This document shows, one piece after another, positions 1 to 8,429 of a stretch of DNA of 64,000 bases. The translations under genes were made by a program, and so were the position numbers. Below the pieces are notes generated by a model. It had not been told where the DNA came from and did not search any database. It saw only the letters and a program-made list of their open reading frames with translations. The DNA is from Fimenecus sp964527585. GTDB taxonomy: Bacteria > Bacillota > Clostridia > Oscillospirales > Acutalibacteraceae. The stretch is from positions 1 to 64,000 of the forward strand of contig CAZGPE010000005.1 in NCBI GenBank assembly GCA_964527585.1, read 5' to 3'. Position 1 is the first letter of the stretch; each line of letters begins with the position of its first letter.

Positions 1-49
1 GTAGGCGCCCCTTATAGGGGCTGTGCAAACCACTAGTTTACTAGTGGTT
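1..49. repeat. Two adjacent perfect hairpins at the window edge
   Basis: Two short perfect stems lie side by side. GCCCC (7-11) pairs with GGGGC (17-21), and AACCACTAG (28-36) pairs with CTAGTGGTT (41-49) across a 4-nt loop. Neither is followed by a clean T-run. The arrangement resembles the subterminal hairpins of IS200/IS605-type elements or a REP-like unit, but the left side is cut off by the window, so the assignment is only a suggestion. Confidence 0.4.
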
Positions 50-146
50 ATGATTTTGTTCGAAAAAAGGCTTTATTTTTTTATACAGCCGTGTTATTAT
101 GTAACTGATGTGTCGGGGTAAACCGACTGATGAAGGGGTATATTTT

Positions 147-917
147 ATGAAAGAATATTTTAAGAGGATAACTTCCGAACCGAGAAAAATCGAACTCGTT
201 ATTTGGTGGATATTCAGAGCGTTGCTTATTTATGCGTTTATCAAAGGATTTTTCAGAGATCCCTTTGATATTACAGATCCGTTGCAGGTAGGAGCGAATT
301 TCCTTTGTACTTTTGTGTGGGAAGTGTTTATGCTTTTGCCGAAAAACAATTCTTTGCGTTATGTTTCACCGAGTGTCCAGACTTTTCTTATAGTCGGAAT
401 TTTCTGCGGATCGTTTTGCGGAAAATATATGAATTTCTATTATGATTTGCAGTGGTGGGATGTCGTAATGCATTTTGTCGGCGGCGGTGCGTGTGTATTT
501 TTCGGTTATGAAATCGTTACCGCAATGCAGAAAAAAGAAAAATCGGCTGTTCCGCTTTCGATTGTTTTGCTTTGTGCGATGGGCTTTTCGTTCTTGGCTT
601 CAACGGGATGGGAACTTTTTGAGTTTACTTTCGATCAAATCGCTTGCAGAAGTTCATATCTTGCGGGGAATATCCAAGCAGCCGGAGACGCTCAGCATTG
701 GTCAAGGGTTTTGGCGGAAGGTACTCCGAAAATCAACACGCTGTTCAATCCGTGGTGGCCTGACCGTTGGCCTTTGATGGATACAATGTCGGATATAGTT
801 CTTAATACCTGCGGAGCGCTTATTGCGGTTGTATTTTTAAGATTTGTTCCTTACCGTCATAAAGGAAAAAACGATGTTAACAAAATGTTTGAAAAGAATG
901 TAAGAGAAACGGCATAA
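147..917 (+). CDS. Polytopic membrane protein, YjdF/DUF2238-like
   Basis: This is a predicted integral membrane protein of 256 residues with about six hydrophobic segments; its function is unknown. The start at 147 is chosen because GAAGGGG lies just upstream of this ATG, whereas the longer reading from 108 has no ribosome site. Conserved-looking polar positions sit inside the membrane segments: W-D-x-x-M-H-F-x-G-G in the fourth segment, W-E-L-F-E-F in the fifth and D-T-M-S-D-x-x-x-N near the C-terminus. That spacing recalls the YjdF/DUF2238 membrane family, an assignment made from the pattern only. It ends one base before queH, so the two are probably cotranscribed, but nothing in the sequence links it to queuosine. 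Confidence 0.7.
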   Translation: MKEYFKRITSEPRKIELVIWWIFRALLIYAFIKGFFRDPFDITDPLQVGANFLCTFVWEVFMLLPKNNSLRYVSPSVQTFLIVGIFCGSFCGKYMNFYYDLQWWDVVMHFVGGGACVFFGYEIVTAMQKKEKSAVPLSIVLLCAMGFSFLASTGWELFEFTFDQIACRSSYLAGNIQAAGDAQHWSRVLAEGTPKINTLFNPWWPDRWPLMDTMSDIVLNTCGALIAVVFLRFVPYRHKGKNDVNKMFEKNVRETA

Positions 918-918
918 A

Positions 919-1542
919 ATGAAAACAAATTATCAGTTGTTAATGGAAGAAGAGTTTAAGAAAATAGAAAGCACAGGCGAAAAACCTGTGCTTTTGCTTC
1001 AGTGCTGCTGTGCACCGTGCTCAAGTGCGGTTATCGAGCGTCTTGAAGAACATTTTACTCTGAAAATTTATTTTTATAATCCGAATATTTATCCCGAAGC
1101 GGAATATACGAAAAGACTTACTCAGTTTGACAAACTTCTTGCGGACAAAAAAGAAATCGAAACCGTTAAGGCGGAATATATACAGGAAGAATTTTTCGAT
1201 TTTGTAAAAGGCCTTGAAAATGAGCGTGAAGGCGGTGCAAGATGTACGCAGTGTTTTATACTCCGTCTTCGCAAAACAGCCGAAAAAGCAAAAGAAATCG
1301 GCGCTGATTACTTTTGCACAACTCTTTCCGTCAGTCCTCATAAAAATTCGCAACTCATAAATCTTATAGGGCTTAAAATTCAGGAGGAGACAGGGGTAAA
1401 ATATCTTTGTTCCGACTTTAAGAAAAAAGAGGGATATAAACGGTCGGTTGAACTTTCGAAAGAATACGACCTTTACCGTCAGGATTATTGCGGATGTAAA
1501 TTTTCGATTTGGGACGGAGCGACAGTCGAAAAAAATATATAA
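919..1542 (+). CDS. queH: Epoxyqueuosine reductase QueH
   Basis: QueH (DUF208) reduces epoxyqueuosine to queuosine in tRNA, the last step of the queuosine pathway, and is the non-orthologous replacement for QueG. The 207-residue product has the family hallmarks: a Cys cluster CCCAPCS at residues 29-35, an F-Y-N-P-N-I-Y-P motif shortly after, R-C-T-Q-C-F in the middle and D-Y-C-G-C near the C-terminus. These cysteines and the expected Fe-S cluster fit a redox enzyme. It begins one base after the preceding stop codon. A preQ1 riboswitch with queT at about 36.8 kb shows a second queuosine-related locus in the same window. A REP-like hairpin followed by T6 at 1586-1612 may serve as its terminator. 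Confidence 0.93.
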   Translation: MKTNYQLLMEEEFKKIESTGEKPVLLLQCCCAPCSSAVIERLEEHFTLKIYFYNPNIYPEAEYTKRLTQFDKLLADKKEIETVKAEYIQEEFFDFVKGLENEREGGARCTQCFILRLRKTAEKAKEIGADYFCTTLSVSPHKNSQLINLIGLKIQEETGVKYLCSDFKKKEGYKRSVELSKEYDLYRQDYCGCKFSIWDGATVEKNI

Positions 1543-1564
1543 CTTCAAATTAAACATCAAATCC

Positions 1565-1798
1565 ACGGGTTATATCATACCCGTAGGGGCGGCGTTTCGC
1601 CGCCCGTTTTTTATGTAATCTCAAAATTCACGGGTTATATCACACCCGTAGGGGCGGCGTTCCGCCGCCCGTTTTTTATGCAACATCAATTTCACGGGTA
1701 ACATCCAATCCGTATGGGCGGCGTTCCACCGCCCGTTGCATTGGAATATCAAATTCACAGGTTACATCACATCGTAGGGGCGGCGTTCCGCCGCCCGT
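1565..1798. repeat. REP-like array A: four tandem double-hairpin units
   Basis: Four units start at about 1565, 1630, 1694 and 1757, a period of 63-65 bp. Each carries two palindromes in a row: a short stem ACGGG...CCCGT around an A/T-rich loop, then the strong stem GGGCGGCG-TTTC-CGCCGCCC. The first two units are followed by T6, so they could also act as terminators for queH. Units 3 and 4 have substitutions in the short stem. Linkers between units are also partly conserved. Confidence 0.9.
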
Positions 1799-1960
1799 GA
1801 GAAACGCAGAAAGTAAAATAAAAAAATCCAGTTTCCGTCAACCGCAATTTTTATCTGCGGTTATTTTATGAAACGCTATTTTATATGTAATCCGATATGT
1901 TTTATTTGTTAACGAAAAATAAATTCCCAATACCCGATAATGTGATATGTCGGTAAATGC
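1799..1960. repeat. Conserved non-coding core, copy A (forward)
   Basis: This is a stretch of about 160 bp present three times in the window (also 49774-49931, and inverted at 51537-51698), each time flanked by REP-like units. It contains a nested hairpin: inner arms AACCGCA (1840-1846) and TGCGGTT (1856-1862), with outer arms ending GTTTC and GAAAC. A second weaker stem follows. No credible ORF lies in it. Confidence 0.85.
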
Positions 1961-2001
1961 GGGCGGCGGAACGCCGCCCATACGGATTGGATGTTGCCCG
2001 T
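1961..2001. repeat. Single inverse REP-like unit closing cluster A
   Basis: The GGGCGGCGGAACGCCGCCC palindrome recurs here in the opposite sense to array A, followed by ATACGGATTGGAT and a CCCGT tail. The array, the core and this unit make one composite at 1565-2001 that fills most of the 546 bp between queH and the aconitase X operon. Confidence 0.8.
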
Positions 2002-2045
2002 AAAATATATATTTCAAATCTCTTTAATTAAATAACACAACAAAA

Positions 2046-2070
2046 AAGGCAGTTCAAAACGAACTGCCTT
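2046..2070 (-). terminator. Terminator of the aconitase X operon
   Basis: AAGGCAGTTC and GAACTGCCTT form a perfect 10-bp stem with a 5-nt loop. On the minus strand it is followed by a run of six T, placing it just downstream of the small aconitase X subunit. Confidence 0.9.
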
Positions 2071-2088
2071 AATTTATTTTGATTAGGG

Positions 2089-2532
2089 TTATGCAACTTC
2101 GACTGTTCCGTCGTCTTTAACGGTGATTTTCATACCGTCTTTGACATAGTCAAGGAATTCTTCACCGAGACTGTCGACAACGGGGAGAGGAGTGCCCTCA
2201 AGCCAAACATCAGAAAGTATTGCGCCTGCTGCGGCAAGAGAATCTATCGGCTCCGAGAAAAGAAGGCAAGCGGGCTGACGCTGCATAGCACATGCGCAGT
2301 AAATTACAAGTCCGCCTGTTGTCGAACCGATTGTTCTCGGAAGACATAAAGCTTTACCGAGCATTTCTTTTCCGTAGAGGTCGGGGTTGTTTTGGTCGCC
2401 GCAAGTCGCTTTTTTATCACCGAACTGTAACGCTTTTTGGAAAGAAGCAAGGGTGTTGAGTCCGCCGTGAGATACAAGAGCATCGGCGGTTATATTACCT
2501 GCTGAAACGACTCTTCCTTTGAAAGTTTTCAT
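2089..2532 (-). CDS. Aconitase X swivel (small) subunit, DUF126
   Basis: This 147-residue protein matches the DUF126 swivel domain, which forms the small subunit of two-chain aconitase X (AcnX) enzymes. The family signature is visible as N-I-T-A-D-A at residues 12-17, G-D-Q-N-N-P-D-L-Y-G-K near residue 46 and R-T-I-G-S-T-T-G-G near residue 66. AcnX proteins are dehydratases; characterised members act on cis-3-hydroxy-L-proline or on mevalonate 5-phosphate. Its start codon overlaps the stop of the large subunit as TAATG, so translation is probably coupled. The substrate cannot be told from sequence by eye. Confidence 0.9.
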   Translation of the reverse strand: MKTFKGRVVSAGNITADALVSHGGLNTLASFQKALQFGDKKATCGDQNNPDLYGKEMLGKALCLPRTIGSTTGGLVIYCACAMQRQPACLLFSEPIDSLAAAGAILSDVWLEGTPLPVVDSLGEEFLDYVKDGMKITVKDDGTVEVA

Positions 2533-3821
2533 TATGCCTTTCCTCCCTTCGTAATCTGAACAAGAATTTCGTCATCGGTATAGTAACGGGCGCTTGTATA
2601 GGTGCGCAATTTGTTACTTGAAGTGATAACGGGCATCTTTGTGCTTAACGGGTTATTCATATACATAAGCGGACAGATGTAACTTGTAATAACACCTGTT
2701 TTCTTAAGTCGTTCGGCATAAGGAGTTTCACCGAATTTTTTAAGAACTCCGGGAGCAGCGGTAAATACTGTCGGAATAACGACTTTAGAATTTCCTGCTT
2801 CTTTAAGTCCCTTTTCAACTTTTTCGGTCCATGAAATAAGCTGTTCGAGGCTCATATGAGGACATCCCATAAAGCAGAGTTTCGGTGTTGCGTCTTTATT
2901 CTTCCAGATAACAGGATAACTGTCGTAAACTCTCTTAAGTTCGGCATCGTCGATAACATAAACTTTAGCGTTTTCTTTAATGAGACTGTCTCCGAGTTTA
3001 ACTGCTTCGGGAGTTATGTTTTCGACATGGTAAAGACCTACTGCGCCGTTCGAAGCGGTAGCGGCACCGAAATCTTTAAGATATGTTTTAGCGGCATCGT
3101 CGAGTTTGCCGTCGAAATACTTGTCAAGTCCTCTGATATAGGGAACATCTTCCATAACCTTCATTCCGATTGCGGAACCGAGAAGCTGAGCTTCGGGTTT
3201 CTTGGAAGTTTTGATTTCGATTATCCAATCGGCTTTTCTTCCTTCATCTTTCAAAAGACCGAAAGAGGGAACATAGCCGACAATCGAACCCATAAGGTCG
3301 ATGATACCGGAGTTACGGTTACATCTTGCGCCCAATACAGAGTTAGCGAAAACAACTGCCGAAGATTCGGACCATGAAAGAATATCGCCGTAGTTGGGAG
3401 TGTTTCCGACTTCGTCCATATAGCAAGTGCAGGTAAACGCATCGCTGTTCATAAGACCGAGTTTTTTAAGCTGACCTTCATAGAAATCCTGCTTTGTATA
3501 CATAAAGCGGTTGAATACAAAGTTCTGCAAGAAATTTGAGGGAACATTTTTATCTACGGGACGGGGGTCGGCTGAGAATTTCTGAGCCGAAACAGCGCCT
3601 GTTTCGATAAGCTGATCCATAAGTTCGTAAACGGGAGTAAGAGCTTTAAGACCGAACGATGTTACAAGGTGATTGTATTTACTTGTAACGGGAACCATCT
3701 CATCGGCGCCGAAAAGTTCACCGTAGCGAACAAGGGTTTCCATAACTTTTGCCATGGTTTCGCCTTTTTCACCGTTGAGAATTGCTTCCTGCGGTTCGGT
3801 AAGTTTCATATTGTGTTGCAT
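2532..3821 (-). CDS. Aconitase X catalytic (large) subunit, DUF521
   Basis: This 429-residue protein is the catalytic subunit of a two-chain aconitase X (DUF521). Cysteines expected to ligate the cluster or sit in the active site appear in C-T-C-Y-M-D-E (after residue 130), G-A-R-C-N-R-N-S-G and C-F-M-G-C-P-H-M-S in the last third. The family carries out dehydrations with an Fe-S centre. The gene lies between the swivel subunit (1-nt overlap) and an old-yellow-enzyme flavoprotein 17 bp upstream, so all three appear to be one operon. That partner is not one I associate with known AcnX pathways. The start could also be Met5, which changes little. Confidence 0.9.
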   Translation of the reverse strand: MQHNMKLTEPQEAILNGEKGETMAKVMETLVRYGELFGADEMVPVTSKYNHLVTSFGLKALTPVYELMDQLIETGAVSAQKFSADPRPVDKNVPSNFLQNFVFNRFMYTKQDFYEGQLKKLGLMNSDAFTCTCYMDEVGNTPNYGDILSWSESSAVVFANSVLGARCNRNSGIIDLMGSIVGYVPSFGLLKDEGRKADWIIEIKTSKKPEAQLLGSAIGMKVMEDVPYIRGLDKYFDGKLDDAAKTYLKDFGAATASNGAVGLYHVENITPEAVKLGDSLIKENAKVYVIDDAELKRVYDSYPVIWKNKDATPKLCFMGCPHMSLEQLISWTEKVEKGLKEAGNSKVVIPTVFTAAPGVLKKFGETPYAERLKKTGVITSYICPLMYMNNPLSTKMPVITSSNKLRTYTSARYYTDDEILVQITKGGKA

Positions 3822-3838
3822 ATTAAAACTTCCTTTCG

Positions 3839-5890
3839 TTATATTTTCATAGCTGCTTCATAAGCACGCCAAACAACCGAACGGAGATTTCCGACATTTA
3901 AGCAGTCTCCGACAAGAATAGCTTTCTTGTTGCCCTCAAGGGGAGTGGGGATATAACCCGCACAGGAAATAACAGAATCACATTCGATGTCGATTGCTTT
4001 GCCTTGCTTGTCGGTACATACGATTTTACCGTCCTGAACTTCTTTAAGAGATGTTTCAAGATATACCGGAACTTTGTGAAGGTCGAACCATTCACGCAAA
4101 TATGAGGAGTTTGCAAGACAAACACCTTTCTGGCTTACAAGGTCGTCTTTCATTTCTACGATAATCGGATCTTTGCCCTGCAACGCCAATTCGTAAGCGA
4201 TTTCGCATCCGGTAAGACCGCCGCCGATAACCGCAACTTTCTGTCCTACGGGTGTTCCGTTAAGGTATTCGCAGCCTTCTATCATCTTTTCGTATCCGGG
4301 TACACGCTTGAGATAACGGGGAGTAGCACCTGTTGCAACGATAACCGGAGCATCTCCGAATTCGCCTGCGTTTTTAACTTCGTCGTTAAGTTTAACTTCG
4401 ATGTCGAGTTTCTTCATCTGTGAACGGTACCATTCAAGCAAATCACGGAGTTTGCCTTTGTATGATTCGGCACTTGCGGGGATGAAAGCACCGCCCAATT
4501 TGTCGCTCTTTTCGTGGATTATCGGATTGTGGCCTCTGAGTTTAAGAACTCTTGCCGCTTCCATACCGCCGATACCGCCGCCGATAATGTGTACGGTTTT
4601 AGGCGATTTAGCCTTCTTGATATAGTGCTTGTTCCACTGCATCATTTCGGCATTGACCGCACAGCGTGCGAGATGCAAACTGTCGGAGAGATCCTGATCG
4701 TTGGGAACGCCTTTATAGTGGCACATATTGAAGCAACCGTTATGGCAAAGGATACAGGGACGGATGTCGTCTTCTTTGTCGTTAATCATCTTTGTAACCC
4801 ATTCAACATCGGCAAGGAACGGACGGGCAAATCCCGCACCGTCGATTTTTTCTTCCTTGATTGAGTCTGCGGCAACTCTCGGATCGAGTCTGCCGGCACA
4901 GATTACGGGAATGTCGACAAATTTCTTTATATGCTCGACATCTGCGAGGTTGCAGTTTTCGGGCATATATACGGGCGGATGCGCCCAATACCATGCATCG
5001 TATGTTCCGTTATCGCAGTTAAGACAGTCGTAACCGGCATCCTGAAGGTATTTTGCGGCCTTTTCCGACTCTTCCATGTCTCTTCCGGCTTCAACATAAT
5101 CTTCGCCGGGTAAAGCGCCCTGACGGAAGCCTTTTGTCTTTGAAAGAACGCTGTAACGCAACGAAACGGGGAAATCGTCTCCGCAGGCTTTTTTAATAGC
5201 CTGTACGATTTCAACTGCAAAACGGTAACGGTTTTCGAAACTGCCGCCGTATTCGTCGGTACGCTTGTTAACATATTTAAGTGTGAACTGGTCAAGAAGA
5301 TAACCTTCGTGAACAGCGTGAATTTCAACGCCGTCAACACCTGCGTCTTTAAGCATTTTAGAGCATTTCGCAAAAGCGTCGATAAATTCTTGAATTTCTT
5401 CTTTTGTCATTTCACGGGACGGAATTTTATCTGACCAACGGTTCGGTGCGGGGCTTGCCGTTGCCGTGATTTTATCAAGGTCCATAAAGGGCTTGCTTAC
5501 GGTACGAAGGAACTTGTTGGTGTAAAGTTTTTCCATCATTTCGCTGACGGTGAAACTTCTGCCGAAACCTGCCGTAAGCTGAACGAAAAGTTTAGCTCCC
5601 GTTTTATGAAATTCGGGCATCCAAGCCTTCAAATCGTCATACATTTTTTTGTTTTTATAAAGCCACTGACCTAACATGGGGTTGTAGACAGGCTGACAGC
5701 CGGGAAGAACAAGTCCTGCGTTGTTCTTCGCAACTTCCATAATGAAGCGTGCACCGTCTTTGTCAAAGTGGTTGTTTTCCATCCAGCCGAAAAGGTCTGT
5801 TCCGCCCATACTTGTAAGTACGATACGGTTTTTAATTTCACAGTTGCCGATTTTCCACGGAGTAAACAACGGATCAAGGCGTTTATCCAT
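3839..5890 (-). CDS. Fe-S flavoprotein of the old yellow enzyme / 2,4-dienoyl-CoA reductase type
   Basis: This 683-residue protein has an N-terminal FMN-binding TIM barrel (about residues 1-350), a 4Fe-4S motif with cysteines in C-I-L-C-H-N-G-C, and a C-terminal pyridine-nucleotide/FAD half with G-G-G-I-G-G-M-E. This is the layout of 2,4-dienoyl-CoA reductase, trimethylamine dehydrogenase and the bile-acid enzymes BaiCD/BaiH, which reduce activated C=C bonds or oxidise substrates. The start is placed at the ATG at 5890 because TGGAGGT lies just upstream, overlapping the GTG that a longer reading would use. It is the first gene of an operon with aconitase X. One guess is that it reduces the double bond that enzyme creates. 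Confidence 0.88.
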   Translation of the reverse strand: MDKRLDPLFTPWKIGNCEIKNRIVLTSMGGTDLFGWMENNHFDKDGARFIMEVAKNNAGLVLPGCQPVYNPMLGQWLYKNKKMYDDLKAWMPEFHKTGAKLFVQLTAGFGRSFTVSEMMEKLYTNKFLRTVSKPFMDLDKITATASPAPNRWSDKIPSREMTKEEIQEFIDAFAKCSKMLKDAGVDGVEIHAVHEGYLLDQFTLKYVNKRTDEYGGSFENRYRFAVEIVQAIKKACGDDFPVSLRYSVLSKTKGFRQGALPGEDYVEAGRDMEESEKAAKYLQDAGYDCLNCDNGTYDAWYWAHPPVYMPENCNLADVEHIKKFVDIPVICAGRLDPRVAADSIKEEKIDGAGFARPFLADVEWVTKMINDKEDDIRPCILCHNGCFNMCHYKGVPNDQDLSDSLHLARCAVNAEMMQWNKHYIKKAKSPKTVHIIGGGIGGMEAARVLKLRGHNPIIHEKSDKLGGAFIPASAESYKGKLRDLLEWYRSQMKKLDIEVKLNDEVKNAGEFGDAPVIVATGATPRYLKRVPGYEKMIEGCEYLNGTPVGQKVAVIGGGLTGCEIAYELALQGKDPIIVEMKDDLVSQKGVCLANSSYLREWFDLHKVPVYLETSLKEVQDGKIVCTDKQGKAIDIECDSVISCAGYIPTPLEGNKKAILVGDCLNVGNLRSVVWRAYEAAMKI

Positions 5891-5955
5891 AAAAAATACC
5901 TCCACAAAAAAAGTTTTTTACCTTACCCTAAACAAAGAGTACGATACTGCATACA

Positions 5956-5984
5956 ATTATAGCACAAGTGTTGATTTTCTTCAA
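5956..5984 (-). promoter_or_regulatory. Promoter of the flavoprotein-aconitase X operon
   Basis: On the minus strand TTGAAG (5984-5979) is followed after 17 bp by TATAAT (5961-5956), a good match to a housekeeping sigma-A promoter about 65 bp before the flavoprotein start. Confidence 0.75.
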
Positions 5985-6073
5985 TAACTCAGGCAAAAAA
6001 TCGTAATATTGCTTAAATTGAGACTGCTTATTTTGTGCATTTGTTAAATTCGTAACAACCAAAGGTCAAATAA

Positions 6074-6104
6074 AAAGGCGGAAAAGAGTCTCCTTTCCGC
6101 CTTT
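6074..6104 (-). terminator. Terminator after the GH31 gene
   Basis: AAAGGCGGAAA and TTTCCGCCTTT form an 11-bp stem with a 9-nt loop, continued by T-rich sequence on the minus strand. It ends the FkbM-esterase-GH31 transcription unit. Confidence 0.85.
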
Positions 6105-6125
6105 ATTGAAATTTAGGTTGATTTT

Positions 6126-8429
6126 TCAGTCTGCCGACTTGACGGTGAGTTTTCGTTTATCCGCTCGGCAAAGACGGATTTCGGGTACTGCGGAGAAGTT
6201 TCCTTTGTTTTTATAAGTGATAATTATTTCTTCCGGCTTACAGCAAACTTCAAAACCGAGTTTTACGCAGTCGTTTTTAAGATATGCGTAACTTTCTCCG
6301 TCATCGGTGAAAAATTCACTTGAGAAAATTCCGTCTTTAAGAGGGTAAACGGTAAATTCGAGTTTTTCTTTTTCGGAAAAACCGTATTCGGAAATGTCTT
6401 GTGCAATAACGCTTCCCGCACGGATAAACATCGGGACTTCTTCGTCTGCGGGAACGGAAATTTTAAGTGCTGTTCCGCCCGAATAAAGTTTTCCGCCGAA
6501 ATACCAGTCATCTTTTTTCGGAAGATATACCGAGGTTTCCGTTTCGCCCTCGTCAAAGACGAAGCCGACAAGAATATCTCTGCCGAACATCATGGAATTG
6601 CCGTTAATATCAATTTCTTTATCGTCGTAAAAGAGATTGAGCGGGGCGTTTATAGGTTCGTTTTCTTCAACCGATTTGTATGCGCAGTTATACATGTACG
6701 GCATAAGGCGTTTGCGCTGAGCGAAAATCTTTTTTACGCTTTCGATTATGTCGGGATAACTCCACGGCATAGTAGCGGAACCGTCGGTATTCCATGAATG
6801 TATGGTAAATCTCGGTTCGAATACGCCGTGCTGAAGCCATCTTAAGAGTAATTCCCTTGATGGCATATTCCCCGAAAAACCGCCCAAATCGTGTCCGTAA
6901 AAATAAAGGCCGGACATACTCATTGTAAGACCGATGAAGTGGCAAAAACGCAAATCCTTCCATTCGGTTCTGTTGTCGCCCGACCAAGTTTGCGCAAAAC
7001 GGCGTACTGCGGGAGAACTTGAGCGGGAAGATAAAAACGGACGCAGGTCGGGATTTTTCTCAGTCTGTGCCGAATATGACGATGCGTTCATAAGATATGT
7101 CATCACGCTTCTTACCCGTGATGCTTTAATTTCGCCGTCCGAAAAGCCGTGGCAGACGGCATCGCAGTCTTTTATGTCGAATTCGTTGTTATCGTTCCAA
7201 GTAGCAGTAATTCCGTAGTCGAGAAGTTTTTCACCGACCTGATTTTTCCAAAAGTCAAAAGCACCGCTGTCGGTGAAATCAAGGTAACTTCCGTATCCGT
7301 CCCAAAATCTTGTGATGAACGGTGTGCCGTCGGGGTTTTTGACAAACCACCCGTTGTTTTTTATTGTTTCATACATAGGATGGCTTAATAAAAACGCAGG
7401 TTTAATATTGGGGATGAGGTTAATTCCGTTTTGGGAAAAAGTCTCGATAAACCTCGCAGGATCGGGAAATTTATCATAATTCCAATTGAAAACGCAACGC
7501 TGATTTCCGATTGAAGTGTACCCTGAGGAAAGGTAAAAACCTTTACAGGATAAATCGAGTTGCTTTACCTTTTCGAGAAAGCCGTTCATCTGATTTTCGG
7601 AATCCGGAGCGTCGGTATAAGCCATTGTGCTCGCACAGTAATCAAAACTCCATTTCGGTGGGAAAGCGGTTTTTCCGCAAAGGGTTAAAAACTGTTTGAT
7701 TATTTCGAGTTTACTTCCGAAAAAGACATAGTAAACAAGAGCATTGTCTTCGCTTGAAAAGAATTTGAACGGCTCATAATAGTTGTTGATTTCTTTTCCG
7801 AAATCGAAATAAGAAGTATCGGAAGTATCGTAAAAAATGCCGTAAGCACCGACGGAATTTTCGCATATATAAAACGGATAGTGTTTATAAAGCGGATCGG
7901 AATTTTCGGCATCGAATCCCATACAGTCCGAAGTTTCGATTCTGAAAGATCTGCCGGATTTGTCAAGATAGCCGCCCTTGTCTCCGAGACCGAATATTTT
8001 TTCGTTTTCTTCTCTTAAAAGATAGTGAAACACACCTTTTCCGAATTCGTTTTCAAGGTTGTATGCAAGAGGTGTTCTGTCGCTGAGAAGGGTTTTTCCG
8101 TCCTTTGAAAAAGAAACGAGGAAATTTTCGGGATCGACTTGCATTTTTACCGATTCGGAGAGTGCGAAAACGAATTTCCCGTTTTTTGATTCGGTTTCGG
8201 CGTTTATCGGCGTAAATCCGTCAACGGATAAACGGTCTCTGCCCGATAAAGACATATTCCCGTCGGGGCATATATTGAAAGTCGGCAGCATTTTTTCGCT
8301 TTTTTCGTAAACGGCAACACGCACACAGTTTTTTGAGATAAAATCTATGCGTGCGGTGTTTTTTCCGTCGTAAAACTCCTTGAAAGAGCCGGAAGAGTTT
8401 ACAAGGGAAAATATATGATTGAATTTCAT
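6126..8429 (-). CDS. Glycoside hydrolase family 31 (alpha-glycosidase)
   Basis: Family 31 enzymes hydrolyse alpha-glucosidic or alpha-xylosidic bonds with retention. The 767-residue product has the galactose-mutarotase-like N-terminal sandwich (G-L-G-D-K-G-G region) followed by the catalytic barrel. The nucleophile is Asp413 in W-N-D-N-N-E, the acid/base is Asp485 in G-D-N-R-T-E-W, and H-D-L-G-G-F-S-G follows. There is no signal peptide, so it acts on imported oligosaccharides in the cytoplasm. Its ATG overlaps the stop of the esterase gene (TAATG), indicating coupled translation. Whether it prefers glucosides or xylosides is not visible. Confidence 0.93.
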   Translation of the reverse strand: MKFNHIFSLVNSSGSFKEFYDGKNTARIDFISKNCVRVAVYEKSEKMLPTFNICPDGNMSLSGRDRLSVDGFTPINAETESKNGKFVFALSESVKMQVDPENFLVSFSKDGKTLLSDRTPLAYNLENEFGKGVFHYLLREENEKIFGLGDKGGYLDKSGRSFRIETSDCMGFDAENSDPLYKHYPFYICENSVGAYGIFYDTSDTSYFDFGKEINNYYEPFKFFSSEDNALVYYVFFGSKLEIIKQFLTLCGKTAFPPKWSFDYCASTMAYTDAPDSENQMNGFLEKVKQLDLSCKGFYLSSGYTSIGNQRCVFNWNYDKFPDPARFIETFSQNGINLIPNIKPAFLLSHPMYETIKNNGWFVKNPDGTPFITRFWDGYGSYLDFTDSGAFDFWKNQVGEKLLDYGITATWNDNNEFDIKDCDAVCHGFSDGEIKASRVRSVMTYLMNASSYSAQTEKNPDLRPFLSSRSSSPAVRRFAQTWSGDNRTEWKDLRFCHFIGLTMSMSGLYFYGHDLGGFSGNMPSRELLLRWLQHGVFEPRFTIHSWNTDGSATMPWSYPDIIESVKKIFAQRKRLMPYMYNCAYKSVEENEPINAPLNLFYDDKEIDINGNSMMFGRDILVGFVFDEGETETSVYLPKKDDWYFGGKLYSGGTALKISVPADEEVPMFIRAGSVIAQDISEYGFSEKEKLEFTVYPLKDGIFSSEFFTDDGESYAYLKNDCVKLGFEVCCKPEEIIITYKNKGNFSAVPEIRLCRADKRKLTVKSAD

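Noticed and set aside
1565..1798. CRISPR array
   Set aside because: The period of about 64 bp suggests it, but the supposed spacers are themselves conserved between units, the repeats are imperfect and no cas gene is present.
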